The notes under the pieces are model-generated. The model made no database searches, was not told where the DNA came from, and was given only the letters and a program-made list of their open reading frames with translations. Shown in pieces: positions 46,119 through 57,800 of a stretch of 64,000 nucleotides of DNA (position 1 is the first letter of the stretch; each line of letters opens with the position of its first letter). A program made the translations under genes and the position numbers. Origin of the DNA: Lytechinus pictus (lineage: Eukaryota; Echinodermata; Echinoidea; Temnopleuroida; Toxopneustidae); the NCBI RefSeq assembly GCF_037042905.1, contig NC_087254.1:9781103-9845102 (forward strand). The letters are read 5' to 3'.

Positions 46119-46329
46119 TAAAAATGAATAATTCTACTTTTCAAGTGCTTTCAATACATAAAGTGGGTGTTACAAATAAAATTCATAGGTTTGTAAGCTT
46201 TAAAAAAGTAATTGTACAGGCTTTTGAATATTGGGACCAGTGAAACTTATGCACTGTTGACCTAAGTTGGGGAAGGGTCTGTAAACAAAAACCCAGCATG
46301 AAATGTATTGTGATGTCAGGTTATGACCC

Positions 46330-46400
46330 CAAGTGGTTATAAATACGAAGTAAAAAGTAAAGGTCCCAGTACAAAACCCTGAGGAACGCCATATTACAAC
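46330..46400 (-). pseudogene. Short LINE reverse-transcriptase fragment
   Basis: On the minus strand a short frame reads YGVPQGFVLGPLLF, the classic RT motif before the active site of CR1/Jockey-type LINEs. Nothing more of the element could be recognised on either side. Confidence 0.65.
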
Positions 46401-47390
46401 CCATGACCCTTTTTTTAACGGCTACCAACCGCGATTCGTTTTAAAGTCAAGGTCAGTATGTCAAAGGTAGTTCGGATTTTGATTTCTTGACTCCAAACCC
46501 CCAAATAAATATTTTGAACAACTCTCTATTAAATGGAATCACCCCCTAAAGTTGTCATTTTTCAAAATGACAGGCAGCTGTCAGTTTGAATTTTTCATGG
46601 CGGTAATCTCTGATTAGGCGGTCAAGTTTTGGTCAGTTAACTGTGTGGACTTAAGATTTTGATTTCCTAACCTAAAAAATCCCCATGTTGCTATTTTAAA
46701 AAGCTCATTTATAGCACAAATCAACCCAAGTTCCTTTTTTTTCAAACTGGCCAACAGCAGCCACTCTGGATATTTTAATTGTACTATAGTCAATCTCGCT
46801 CTGTTCAGGAGGTCAAGATCACTTCAACTCATCAAATAGACTTAAGATTTTGATTTCCTTTTCCCCTATAAAACTCATTCTTTATAAAAAAAAATTATCA
46901 GCTTTATAGCAAAATCCACCCAAAATTTCTTTTTTAAATGGTTTCCGGCAGCCATTTCAAAGTTTTTATACGAATTTCATGGTCAAATTTTCTTCATACA
47001 ATTAATTGTCCAGAAACACATTATACATGAATGTGATTGGCCAATTCATTTTATCCCATTAACCTTTACCTTCAAAATATAGACATTTGTGAACCTTAAA
47101 TTGGCAGCCACCTTGGAGTTTGAAGTTGGGGGTAATTCAATTCAGCAAATAGATGTCACATGTCAATCTCTTGAAAACTTTACCCCTAAATCAATATTTC
47201 TGTCAGATTACTGGGCCAAATGGCCCAAAATATTCTCAAAATGGTCTCTAGCTGAATTCTCCCTAATTTCACAAACCCTTAGAGAAATTGGCATACTGGC
47301 TATTTTTTGTATAAAATTTAGTAGAGCCAAATGGTCAAAAACATATCTTTACACTCCACATTCCTCACTTGAACCTAGGAAGTGATTCGC
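46400..47390. repeat. Diverged tandem repeats of about 180-230 bp
   Basis: GATTTTGATTTC recurs at about 46,474, 46,654 and 46,845, each followed by an AAAAA(C/T)CC stretch and a GGCAGCTGTC/CAGCAGCC/GGCAGCCA motif (also near 47,103). The copies are strongly diverged. No gene. Confidence 0.5.
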
Positions 47391-49230
47391 TAGGTCCATA
47401 GGAGAGCTTGTGCGTCACAGACTGTAGATGATTGGACCCTTTGATTGTGAGCAGAGCCATCAAGGGATTCAGTCGAGTGAAGGAAGCTACGTCTTGTTTT
47501 GAATCTCTTTTTGGCAGGTTCATAGTTAAAGAGTGGATGAAGAGGGTGATCTTTTTGCTTGTTTTTTTTTCCACCTTTGCTGACACCTATCTTCTGATGT
47601 GTGGATGGGCAATTCCACACAGTAGGTAGAGATCATCTGCTCTTGTTTTGTTGCAGCCAGTAATTGCTATGCAAGCAGCATTCAGGTCTGCATCAATCTT
47701 TGCAGCATGTGATGACCTAAAACGGATGGGGACTGCATACTCAGCAGTCTAGTAGCATAGAGCAAGAGCTGTCGCACGGATGGTTTTGGCATCTGTTCCC
47801 ATTTTATGTTGGCAAGCTTCTTCAGGATGCTGTTCCTTGCTCCAACTTTAGCCTTTGTCTTAGAAACATGGTCTTTGTAGGTACATGTAAGGGAACTGTC
47901 TAGGGTGACGTCAAGGTAGATTGGCTTACTGGTGTGTTCCAACCATTCTCTATACCATCTGAACCTTAGTTACTGGTCTGCATCTCTGTTTTTTAGGTGA
48001 AAAGCACTGAGTTGGGGTTTTTCTGGATTTGCCCAGAGATGATTTGCAGCGTAGTACTTAAGGAGTCAGGCCTACCAGAGCATTGCTGAGTGCTTTTTCT
48101 TCTATTCAAAGGACTGTTTCTGTGAAGCAATGCAAATGTCATCACTTACAAGTAGCTCTCATTATTTGGTGGATTGGTTGGTCATTTGTGTAGATGCTAA
48201 AGAGTGGGACGATGATGCTTCCTTGTGGGAGACCTTTTGTGTGTCAGCCATCTGCTACTGGAACCACTGAGATTCACAAAAACTGCTGATTTGAGAGCAT
48301 GCTCTGAATCATCTGTGTCAGCTTAAGCCTTCCTTTGTCATCTCAAAGACTTTCCTTGTAAGTATTCAATGATTGTGTCATAAGCTGCAATGAGGTCAAA
48401 AAAGGCTGCTCCAGTTATCAACCCTTTCTCGAAGCCACCATTTTCAATGTACTGTGCCAGATTCAGCAGTTGACTAGTACAGGACTTTCCTGGCCTAAAT
48501 CCTGCCTGTTCTGGAATGAGGAGCTCATCCACCAAGGGAGCAATGCGGTTGAGTAGGAGCCTTTCAAAGATCTTGTATGTGTGACAAAGCAGAGACATGG
48601 GCCGGTAGCTCTTTGCATTGGTTGTTTTTTTTTTGTCTGGCTTGAGTAAGGCAACTACCCTTGATTTCCTCCATAGGTTTGGCATTGTGCTTTCACTCAG
48701 ACAGTAGTTAAGCATGTCAAACAGCCATTGGAGTGCTACAGGTCCATGATGTTTCATCTGCTCACAGATCGAGGACATCATCCAATCAAGCTGCCTTGCT
48801 GATCTGCATTGCTTTGATAGCATTGCACAAATCGTTCATGCTGAAAGGTCTTGTGAACTCAGATGACTCTTGGCAGGCTGTCCGCACACTTTTAGGTTGG
48901 ATCTTCGCGGGTAATTATGAGGGTTACCTGGGCTGTTCACTAGAAGCTGGTTGGCCACTTGGCCGGCGGTAACTTGGGACTTTGTAGAGTCATTCCAAAG
49001 GATCCGAATCTGGTGTTTCTGCCGGCCCTGAGTATAGCTTGTACGGCATTCTTGTGGAATATTCTTCCTTGATGATTTCTTCAGCAGCTCTAAAAATGTG
49101 TCGTAATGAGTAGGGAGTGCAGGGAGGTTCTGAAGATAATTATGTATCCAGATCTATTGCAAACTGCTCACAGTTTACTTTCTTCAGGTTGAAAAGTCTG
49201 CAGAAGGGAACTTTGCGAGGAGTGATGTTT
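47390..49230 (-). pseudogene. Non-LTR retrotransposon reverse-transcriptase remnant (minus strand)
   Basis: The frame at 48,338-48,823 has SYRPMSLLCHTYKIFERLL, IPEQAGFRPGKSC and a decayed FFDLIAAYDT (normally DLSAAYDT). After a gap, 47,682-47,942 reads PIYLDVTLDSSLTCTYKDHV and KTKAKVGARN, the thumb region of I/Jockey-type invertebrate elements. The part below 47,640 (NCPSTHQKIGVSKGG) looks like the C-terminal end. Stops and frameshifts break it throughout, so it is inactive. It lies between the two inverted X-box arms. Confidence 0.75.
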
Positions 49231-49239
49231 ACCACGGCA

Positions 49240-50402
49240 CCAGGCCATTTTAAACATTGATATTTATCATATAAAATTAAATTAATTAACCACTACCAAA
49301 GCAGCAGCAACAAGAAATTAAAGAAAAGTCGGACTCTACATATTTTTATTAAAACTTTTCTGGTGTAAAATGAGCCGTTACCATGACAACAGGTCATTTG
49401 CAACATTGATATTTATTAATAAAATCAAGCGTTGCCAAGGAAATTTCAATTTTTATCATTCTAATGAATTCATGCAGAAAAATTACGTAATTTTGGTTTT
49501 GGTCATGTAGATTAGTTCGTTTTTACTGTACATCCCACCATTACCTTTTTCAACATGTTATTTTTTACCAAATAAGTTGGTATTTGGTTGCCATGGCAAT
49601 GGTCTGAGATGGTACTTACATATTTACCAACAAGCATATTTATTTTTAGCAACCTAAACTTAGCGGAAATGAACAAAAATGTGACTCTATATGTTTTTAT
49701 CCAAATTTGTTCTTTTCTGAGAAAAATAAGATGTTACCATGGCAACGGGACATTTGCAATATTGATATTTATCTTTAAATTCAAGCATTCTCAAGGCAAC
49801 ATCAATTCCTATCATTCCAATTAACTCAAGCATAACACTTACTGTAGTTTTTGTTCTAAATGAGTGGGAAAACCCAAATGCATGTAGATTAGGTCGCTTT
49901 TATTGTATTTCTCGCCATTGTCTTTTTTTACCATGTTATTTCTTTTTTTACCAAATTAGGTATTATTTGGTTGCCATGGCAATGGAATGAGAGTGTATTT
50001 ATACATTAAGCAAAAACCACTCTTATGTTTAACACCCTAAACGCAGGGAAAATGAAACAAAAAACAGATTCTACAACTTTAAATAAAAAATTTTACTTTT
50101 CTGGAGGAAAAATGAGCCGTTACCATGGCAACGGGCCAATTGGAACCAATTTGATGATCTTAAATATTCTTTAATTTCATTTGTATTTAATTGGAACCTT
50201 GAAATCAATCTATTGGCTAATTTATATCATGTTTATCTACCATTTACAGGGGAATACATGCTATTTTTGAGAAATTAATCCGTTGCCATGGCAACGGTCG
50301 AAGACGACATTTATAAATTTGGCAACAAGCAGATTCGTATTCAGCACCCTAAAAATAGGGGGATAAGCACAAAAAATCAGATTCTACAGAAAATTTTTGG
50401 AA
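49240..50402 (+). repeat. X-box repeat block 3: right arm of a large inverted repeat
   Basis: Units of 350-385 bp with palindromes at 49,377, 49,587, 49,733, 49,980, 50,119 and 50,282 (GTTGCCATGGCAAC). The outer edge ATTCTACAGAAAATTTTTGG mirrors 44,166. Same orientation as block 1. Confidence 0.8.
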
Positions 50403-50935
50403 TTCTTACTACTTGCCGCCTACTAGTACCGGTATTGCGAGGATATCGATGAGCTGAGCCATGGACCCAAAATGGCCAAATGCAAGCGGATGCGATGGTG
50501 TTACTGCTTTATAAAATAATTGGCAAATTATTTAATCTGGATTGCATTGATTGGCAATATATTTTGGCCAAGGTAAGCATGAAAAATAATTTGGATATTT
50601 TTTTACGGTATGTGCATCGCAGAATATTGTGAGAATGCAATGAATAAGTCCCCGCAGCATTCATGCAGCCGTCGCACCGGCTGCCCGCTCCATGAGCTAC
50701 CGTAGGCCGATCAGACCCCGTCCGAAGCGACGGCATTGCCGGCGGCGCGAATTAACTTTAGCCAATAAGGGGTAGAAATAATTGCACACACTAACTTTTA
50801 TAATTTGGCGTAGGCCTAGCCTAATAAAGCCGCATACTTTGTATTATATCAGGAGTAGGTCTAATCTACCTTTTTTAGAAGATGATGAGAACAACCTACG
50901 AAGCGCCAGATAAAATTAAAACTCAACAGCCAGGC
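50403..50935. other. Intergenic, nothing recognised
   Basis: Includes a moderately GC-rich piece near 50,640-50,750 without a clear feature. Frames are short. Confidence 0.45.
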
Positions 50936-52510
50936 TTTAATTTTTTTTAAAGTGTATGATGGTGGTCCCCAAGTCTGCGCACCTAACAATTTGAGTTAAG
51001 ATTTAACATGAATTACCGTAAGGGCACTAGTATTCAACCCGTTTGGAGAGTTTCCTCAAATATATAGAAATATAGAATTTACCTGAATTTCAGACCCGTC
51101 TTATTTCCAAGAGCAAATGCTGGTTATTCTTTTTCCGTTATTTTTTTCTTCAACCAGTTGACTGTGTGCGCAGGCGATCGAATTATACGGCGACGGATTT
51201 TGGTACTAGTATTCAACCTAGCGATGAATGATGGCCCTGTCTCTCAATCTGCCCTTGTCCCATCCGACTATGGACTAGACCATTTGAGATGAGACCAAAC
51301 AGGGAATTAATCAAAGCCAGAGACTTACATAGATCTAGATCTAATTTAGCAATCTAAACCCTTTTGAGATTTGCTATCAATCCTCACTAGGTTGAATACT
51401 AGTACCATTCAGTGCAAAAGGCCATCGCCGCATAATTCGATCCTCCGCGCATACAGTCGACAGATTGACAAAGAAAATATCGACAACAGATTACCCTGGA
51501 AATAACAAAGGTGTGAAATTAAGATAAATTCCCTATTTCTAAATATTTTGGGGAATATGTCAAAATCTTTGAATTATGCCGGGTTGAATACTAGTACCCA
51601 TACGGTACTTTTTCTTTCACAAAATCGTTCAGTTAATAATGTTCCTTGTATTATTATGAGTAAGTGTACCAAATATCTCATAAAATTTTGAAAGAAATAT
51701 TGGATTTTCTTGGAAAAAACCTCTGGCTGTCATTTTCAGATTGAAAAAAAAATGGTATGATCTGATGGTGGGCCCCAAGTCTGTGCGCCTAACAATTTGA
51801 GTTAAGATTTAATATGAATTTCTTCTTATTTCACAAAATCTTTTGGTTAATAGTGCAGTGTTCCTTATACTATTAAGAGTAAGTGTACTAAATTTCTCAT
51901 TAAAAAATGAAAGAAAATATAAGATTTTCTTGAAAAAACCTTTGGGCAGTCATTTTCAGATTGAAAAAAAATGTCTGCGCACTCATTCACTTTGCACACG
52001 ATTCAGGGATTTTGATGACAAAGTCAAAGGCTGCATTTGAGGCCGTCACATGAAATGCCCTGAATTCATTATTTTTCCACCATTTTGAGTCAGATTTTTT
52101 ATGAATACCTGTCTATGTATTGCATGTGTAAAGTTCGTGCTCGTTGCGTATCTTCTTTTACTAGAATCGCGCAGATACGCGGGTGCGCAGACTTGGGAGA
52201 CCGCGCAGACATGGGGGAACTGACCATACCCCATGTCTGCGCAACCATTCACTTTGCACACGATTAGGGGATTTTGATGAGAAAGGCTGCATTTTGAGGC
52301 TGTCACATGAAATGCCCCAAATTCATTATTTTTCCACCATTTTGAGTCAGATTTTTTAATGAATATCTATGTATTGCACGTGTAAAGTCTGTTCGTTGCG
52401 TACAATATCTTATTTTACTAGAATTGCGCAGATTCGCATGTGCGCAGACTAGGGGGACTGCGCAGACTTGGGGGAACTTGCCGCAACTGTTAGATCTAAC
52501 GTAGACCCTA
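50936..52510. repeat. Tandem repeats of about 220-260 bp with GCGCAGAC motifs
   Basis: CCCCAAGTCTG.GC.CCTAACAATTTGAG occurs at about 50,965 and 51,775 (216 bp apart once the nested element is removed). CACTTTGCACACGATT occurs at about 51,987 and 52,251, and CCACCATTTTGAGTCAGATTTTT at 52,078 and 52,336. GCGCAGACTTGGG-like words end several units. No gene. Confidence 0.7.
51014..51607. mobile_element. Foldback element of 594 bp nested in the tandem repeat
   Basis: The left end TACCGTAAGGGCACTAGTAT and the right end ATACTAGTACCCATACGGTA are near complements. A second inverted pair (TACTAGTATTCAACCT at 51,204 and AGGTTGAATACTAGTA at 51,389) lies inside, so the whole folds into long arms. The neighbouring repeat unit without the insert (near 51,815) shows the empty site. 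Confidence 0.8.
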
Positions 52511-52799
52511 CACCAAACTTTGCGTGTGTCCATACTTCGCAGACTGTCATTATCTAAAAAACTAGCCAATATCCTTAAAATCTGACATCATCAACGTGAA
52601 AAGTGACCTAAGATTACCCTTTTGGAGTTTTGCGTAAGTTTCTTCAGGAGGAGTACCTGAATATTGATAGTTGCTATGTTTAATTTGTTGTTTAATTGTA
52701 ATTTTCGGATTTCCCGAAATTTCCTGGAATTTTTTAATTTCCCGAACATTTCCTGGAAAAAGTCAAAATTTCCTGAAATTTCCCAAATTTTGGGAAGAG

Positions 52800-53870
52800 T
52801 GGAACACTGGGAATGGTAAACCTCTTACAGATCCTTCCTGCTACAGGGGAATAACCCTTTCATCTACCTTCTGCAAAGTATTGGAGTTGCTTATAAAACC
52901 TAAACTTCTAGAGCAGCTTCATCAGAGAGGGACCTCTGATGAGCTGCATAGTGGTTTCCAAGAAGAACACTCCTGTTCCTTAACAGCAGCCTCTTTACCT
53001 TATCATCAAAGCTAATACTAAACAATTTAGAACAACATATGCATCATTCCTCGACGCTGCTAAGGCATTTGACACAGTGTGGCACGATGGTCTTCTTTAC
53101 AATCTCTATCATGAGGGTGTGACGTGTTATCTCTGGAACATCCTTTTTTCAACAGTTGTATCAAGGCCTTCTTGGAGCTGTTGCATGGAAGGACAGACAG
53201 AGCAACTGGTTTCCTATCCGACAAGATGTATGTCAAGGAGGAATTCTCTCTCCTCTTCTTTATTTGGTCTACATCGATGAACTTGTGCAGAAGCCGAGGA
53301 AGAGTGGCACAGGTGACTTGTAAAGTATGAGTCTCCAGATGTACAACCCCTTGCCAACTGCCCTAAAGATCTACAGGGTATGCTTGATATTGTCTTGGGG
53401 CCGATTGCACGAAAGGGTCTTTGCAAGGACCGTCTTTCGTGTTGCCCATTTTTTATGATGCGCCATGTGAAACGCATTTTAAATAAGTTATCTGCAAACA
53501 TATTTTATTCGTCCGTTAAAATAAAGAAAATATTTGTTTATAAAATGATTGGATTTATCATGAAATTGTGTAAAATTTGATTTAAAAGCAAGCTAATGAA
53601 TCTTGTTTTTTTATCATAAATTTCACAAACACCTCGCATATAGCGCATCATAAAAGATGGGTGACACGAAAGACGGTCCTTGGAAAGACCCTTTCGTGCA
53701 ATCGGCCCCCGGAGTACACCATACAGTGGCACTACACCATCAATCCCTCTAAAAGTGCTGTTGTGATGTTCAACCCAGGACATAACTCTGCAGCTTTCCT
53801 TTTTTGTGTTCTTGGTTGTAGAACTTTCTGGGGCCATGGCCCAAACCCTTCTATCTGTTTGCTAGTATTC
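52800..53870 (+). pseudogene. Non-LTR retrotransposon reverse-transcriptase fragment, split by a foldback element
   Basis: The frame reads CYRGITLSSTFCKVLELLI (52,840-52,896), then FQEEHSC, FLDAAKAFDTVWHDGLLY (about 53,050-53,103) and, in another frame, QGGILSPLL (about 53,230-53,260) followed by IDELVQK. These are RT motifs of an invertebrate LINE. A further short part after 53,710 (INPSKSAVVMFN) continues the RT region, so the 313-bp element at 53,397 interrupts it. It has several frame breaks. Confidence 0.75.
53397..53709. mobile_element. Foldback element of about 313 bp inside the LINE fragment
   Basis: The left end GGGGCCGATTGCACGAAAGG is mirrored by CCTTTCGTGCAATCGGCCCC, and the similarity runs about 60 bp inward (GGACCGTCTTTCGTG, ATGATGCG). 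The middle is AT-rich. It encodes no protein. Confidence 0.88.
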
Positions 53871-53959
53871 CGCCCTGGAACCTCTTGATATTAGAGCCAT
53901 TTGAATCTTACACAGCTGTCTGTTACTTTTATCAAAGAGCAGGTAGTTTTATATAGATT

Positions 53960-54345
53960 TTAATACACAACACATTTATTCAACGCAGTTGTGTAGTAAA
54001 CCAAATATTTTGAGGGGGCACAACATAGCAAATGTGGGAAAATTTGTCACCAGCGAGTGAAGCGAGCCAGAAAAAATGGCCATTTGAAATGAAATTCTAA
54101 TTATGTGATATATTTTTACATTATATTCAGCAAATAACATATCATATTTCATTATTTTTTCATTCGTTTCATTTCATTGCCTCCTTTGTTTTCTTTTATT
54201 TCCCCTTGGCTGTTGGACCAAGGCCCCCCCCCCCCCTCCTGTACACCAGTGCTTCAACGTAAAGCTTAATGCAGGAAGGGTCCTTTGAAGGTTACATACG
54301 AAGAACCCCTAATGCGTGAGGTCTGGGGCAGAGCCCCCGGTAGTT
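53960..54345. repeat. Dispersed repeat, relative of 35,180-35,400
   Basis: Shared blocks are ACACAACACAT, AACGCAGTTG, AAATATTTTGAGG, AACATAGCAAATGTGG, AGCGAGTGAAGCGAGCC and TCTGGGGCAGAGCCCCCGG. In the two copies the order of these blocks is rearranged. It contains a C run at about 54,220. Confidence 0.6.
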
Positions 54346-54787
54346 TGGAGATATTGCCAAAGTACCGGTAAACACGATTTTTATGGAAAAGCTTTACTTA
54401 AGTAGTATAGGGAGTAGAGAGCTTTGGTTTATTTGTTATAATATCATAGGATTACATGCAATACTCTACCTTAGGAAAGTTGAGGTTTGAAGAAAAAAAA
54501 AAGAGAATTTGTTGCAAAATTGTTTTTTCAAAACAAAAGATTAGGAGGAAGTTTTCTAGAGCCAATAAGTGCAAAGCCCAAAATCATTTATGCATTACCT
54601 TTTAATGTTTTGCAGTGCAGTATTATTGTATTTTGTATATCTTATTTTACTTTCAGGATAGATTGTTTCATTGCATTGAGCTGAATAACTGCTTGAAGAG
54701 AAATTGACAGGGGACATTGAAGAGAAATTGACAGGCAACATTGAAGAGAAGTATTCCACATCTGAATGGACCGCTGACTTTTTTACC

Positions 54788-54823
54788 ATGGCAAGCCCTT
54801 CAGCTGGATTAACCAAAGAAGAG
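54788..54823 (+). CDS. PALB2: PALB2 coding exon 1
   Basis: ATG in a strong context (ACCATGG) followed by 11 codons ending in KEE, then donor GAG|GTAAAT. An in-frame TAA about 33 codons upstream, with no ATG in between, supports this start. Exon 1 of human PALB2 is also a very short coding exon that ends just before the coiled coil. Confidence 0.8.
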
Positions 54824-57800
54824 GTAAATTTGGGTTTCAAATGAAGGATTGTGTTACTTATGTTGATGAAAACACTAATTTTTATATTATAATCTAGGGT
54901 AAACTCAACTTTTGTGATTGTTTCTCAGAAAATAGTGGAATTAATCATCACAAAACTTGTATCACTTGGAAGTAAATCCAAAGATACATGTAGCTGAATT
55001 TAGTTCCTCGGACCATGTAATTGTTCTTAAAAAAGTAGTGAATTAGTAGGTGGTTCACTTCTGCTTCATTATTGAACAGGCTAATTTGTATACATGTGCC
55101 TTCACAACGCAATTTTCCATATGCATTTGTCAACATTGTATCAGGAAGCGTTAACTCTAGATGCATTTGTATGTGTTTGTATTAAAATTATTTTCTACAT
55201 GTATATTTTTGAAGCAGGAGGTTCGAAGATTAAAGTGAAGATAGATTGTGAGATAGAGAGAAGTTATATTTCAAGAATTTCTTTTATTTGCTATTGTTCA
55301 TGATGCCCAATGTCTTTAAATATGTAAGCTAACCAATGACAGTTTTGCCCATTATCATCAAGTGAATAATGCCCAGAGATGCATGGTCCTAAAACATCAA
55401 GTTTCCAATCAATTTCTGATATGATCTACTTGGAGGACAGGATTTTTTTGTGGTCATTGATTGTATATTTTCCCATAAAAGATATTGTGCTTAGTTTAGT
55501 TTTGACACCCTTTTCTGATATATCCAGTAGTACCTAAACCTTCTATGGTGCCAAATTTTGTAAAATTATCCCACATAAACTTTCAAATGGTCATACGGTA
55601 AAGATGATTTTTTTTAAAGATCAGGGGCCCGTCTTACAAAAAGTTGCGATTGACCTGATTAACCACAACTAGGGAAAGCCAGCAACGTCAACATCTAAAA
55701 TGCATGTTTGCTCCAAAAAAAAAATTCTAGATATGATGTATATATTCATAAATTCATTGATTTCTTGACAATTTGGTGTGTTCTCCTTTGTTTTCAAAGG
55801 ACATTTTGCAAATTTCCTTTTGAAAAAATTATGACCCTGGTGGATTTCCATAGAGATACGATTGATTGGATCAATCATAACTCTTTGTAAAATGGGCTCC
55901 AGTTCTAACTCTTCAGTACATGGTTTACGTTACCATAAACCTGTGGTTGATAAAATTGATCATAACATTGATATTATACAGGTATGCTACAGAGCATCAA
56001 GGCTCTAATCCCAAATTGGGCTAAATTTCTTCAGTTTTGAATGAAGAGGATTGAATGAAATATTGTATACTCTAAATATCTCATGATGGCTTTATTCTTT
56101 TTTGTAACGTACTGAATGCAAAAAATTGTCTTTTTCAAATATTTCTGTACAAAGTGGATCAACAAATATGTTAAATTTGCAAAAGTACATTTGCATATTC
56201 CCCATTTTGGAGCAAAACCAGAAAACAATACATTCAGTGAACTGAATCTATTGTTCTCTAGTTTTTACAGGTATAAGTGAGTTAAAGAAAAATGACTGGG
56301 AGCGTATATGTGCATTTATTAATTCTTGATCTTTCATTTGACTTTTCACTGTACAGATCAAAGAACGTCTAGCTCAGATGAAGAAACAGTATGCACAGAT
56401 GCAGAAAAAGCTTGAGGTGAGGCCCATTTCACAGTATTTATGATATGTGGAGTTTTGCTTCTTTCAATGAATTTATTATGGAGAGAATGTGGTGAATTAG
56501 GCTTATCTGTTAAGGGGAATCTTTTGATGGTATTGTGAAAACCATTAAAACCCAAGGAATCACAATACTCCTTTAAAAGTAAACCTTTATGGCTGAGATT
56601 TTGTACATGTGTAGTTTCTGCATACACTTGTCATATACAGTGGTTGTATTTAACATATAAGGTCCGCAAATACTTTCCCTAAATATTTTGTAGAGTTAGG
56701 CTGCTGATCCATTTCAAACAAATATTAAGGAAGGCAACAACGGTGACAGTGTTCATACATCCTCTAAGATGCTTTTGGAGCAAATGTTTAAAATCACATT
56801 TTCAACACAATTGTTGAATACTGCTTGTAGAATTTGCTTAATCAGAGTACCTTAATATTTAATTCAAACAGAAATCTGACAAGGCTGCAAGAGTGAAAAG
56901 GCATGTGAGCAGAAAGATTGCCGATTACAAGCGGAAGCAGTCAACTGGAGGATCTCCGGAGTGCACCATCTCGAGAGCAGATGACTTATCCACAGTCACC
57001 ACTGGGAATACAAGCAGCCCATCTCTGTCCAAAGACAACAAACTATGTCTGTCTTCAGAACCCAAAGGATCCACCTCCAGGAAGAAGAGAGGTAAGCGTC
57101 GGAGCGTGTCCTTCGTTCTGTCACCTCAGTCAACACCAACAAGCAGCAGGCACAATGCTGTACAAGGGACTGAGGTGGCCAGTGCAATATCAAGAGATGC
57201 TTGTCTTGGAGTGAACCCACAACATGACTTTCGTATGTCCCCTGAGCCACACATCCAGAATGCAAGCAGGCCACTGAAGGAGTCTGGAGATGCACCCAAC
57301 AAGATTTTGTTTAGGAGTGGCAAATCTCAGAAATGGAAACCAGTGGTAGTTTCTTCTGGAGAAATTGGTGTTTACCAGTCAACAGATCTAAATGAAGGCT
57401 TTGCGTCAACAGATCACCTGAATTCAGAACAGTGTGAGTCAGGGGAAAAAGACAAGGACATCACTACTGACAAATCTAAAACAAAATCAGATCCTGGGGA
57501 TTTCACCGAACCTGAGAAGGATACCCAGTTTGATCTCTTTGCTGATACAGACGAACAAAATGAATCTCAGCATGCCACTGAGGTCTTGTTCCATTCTCCA
57601 GTCAATAATGACAGTGCCTCATATGACAAAATGAGTGCAGCATGTGCACCAATGCAGGCTGCTTGCTCTTATGGACTAAACACCACGACAACAAATCAAA
57701 CGGAAAAGGAGCCACAACCAAATATTGTCTCGGGTTTCAGGATGAATAGGCATGAGGATATATCACAGGAGTCTGTTATTATACTTGACGAGACTCAAAT

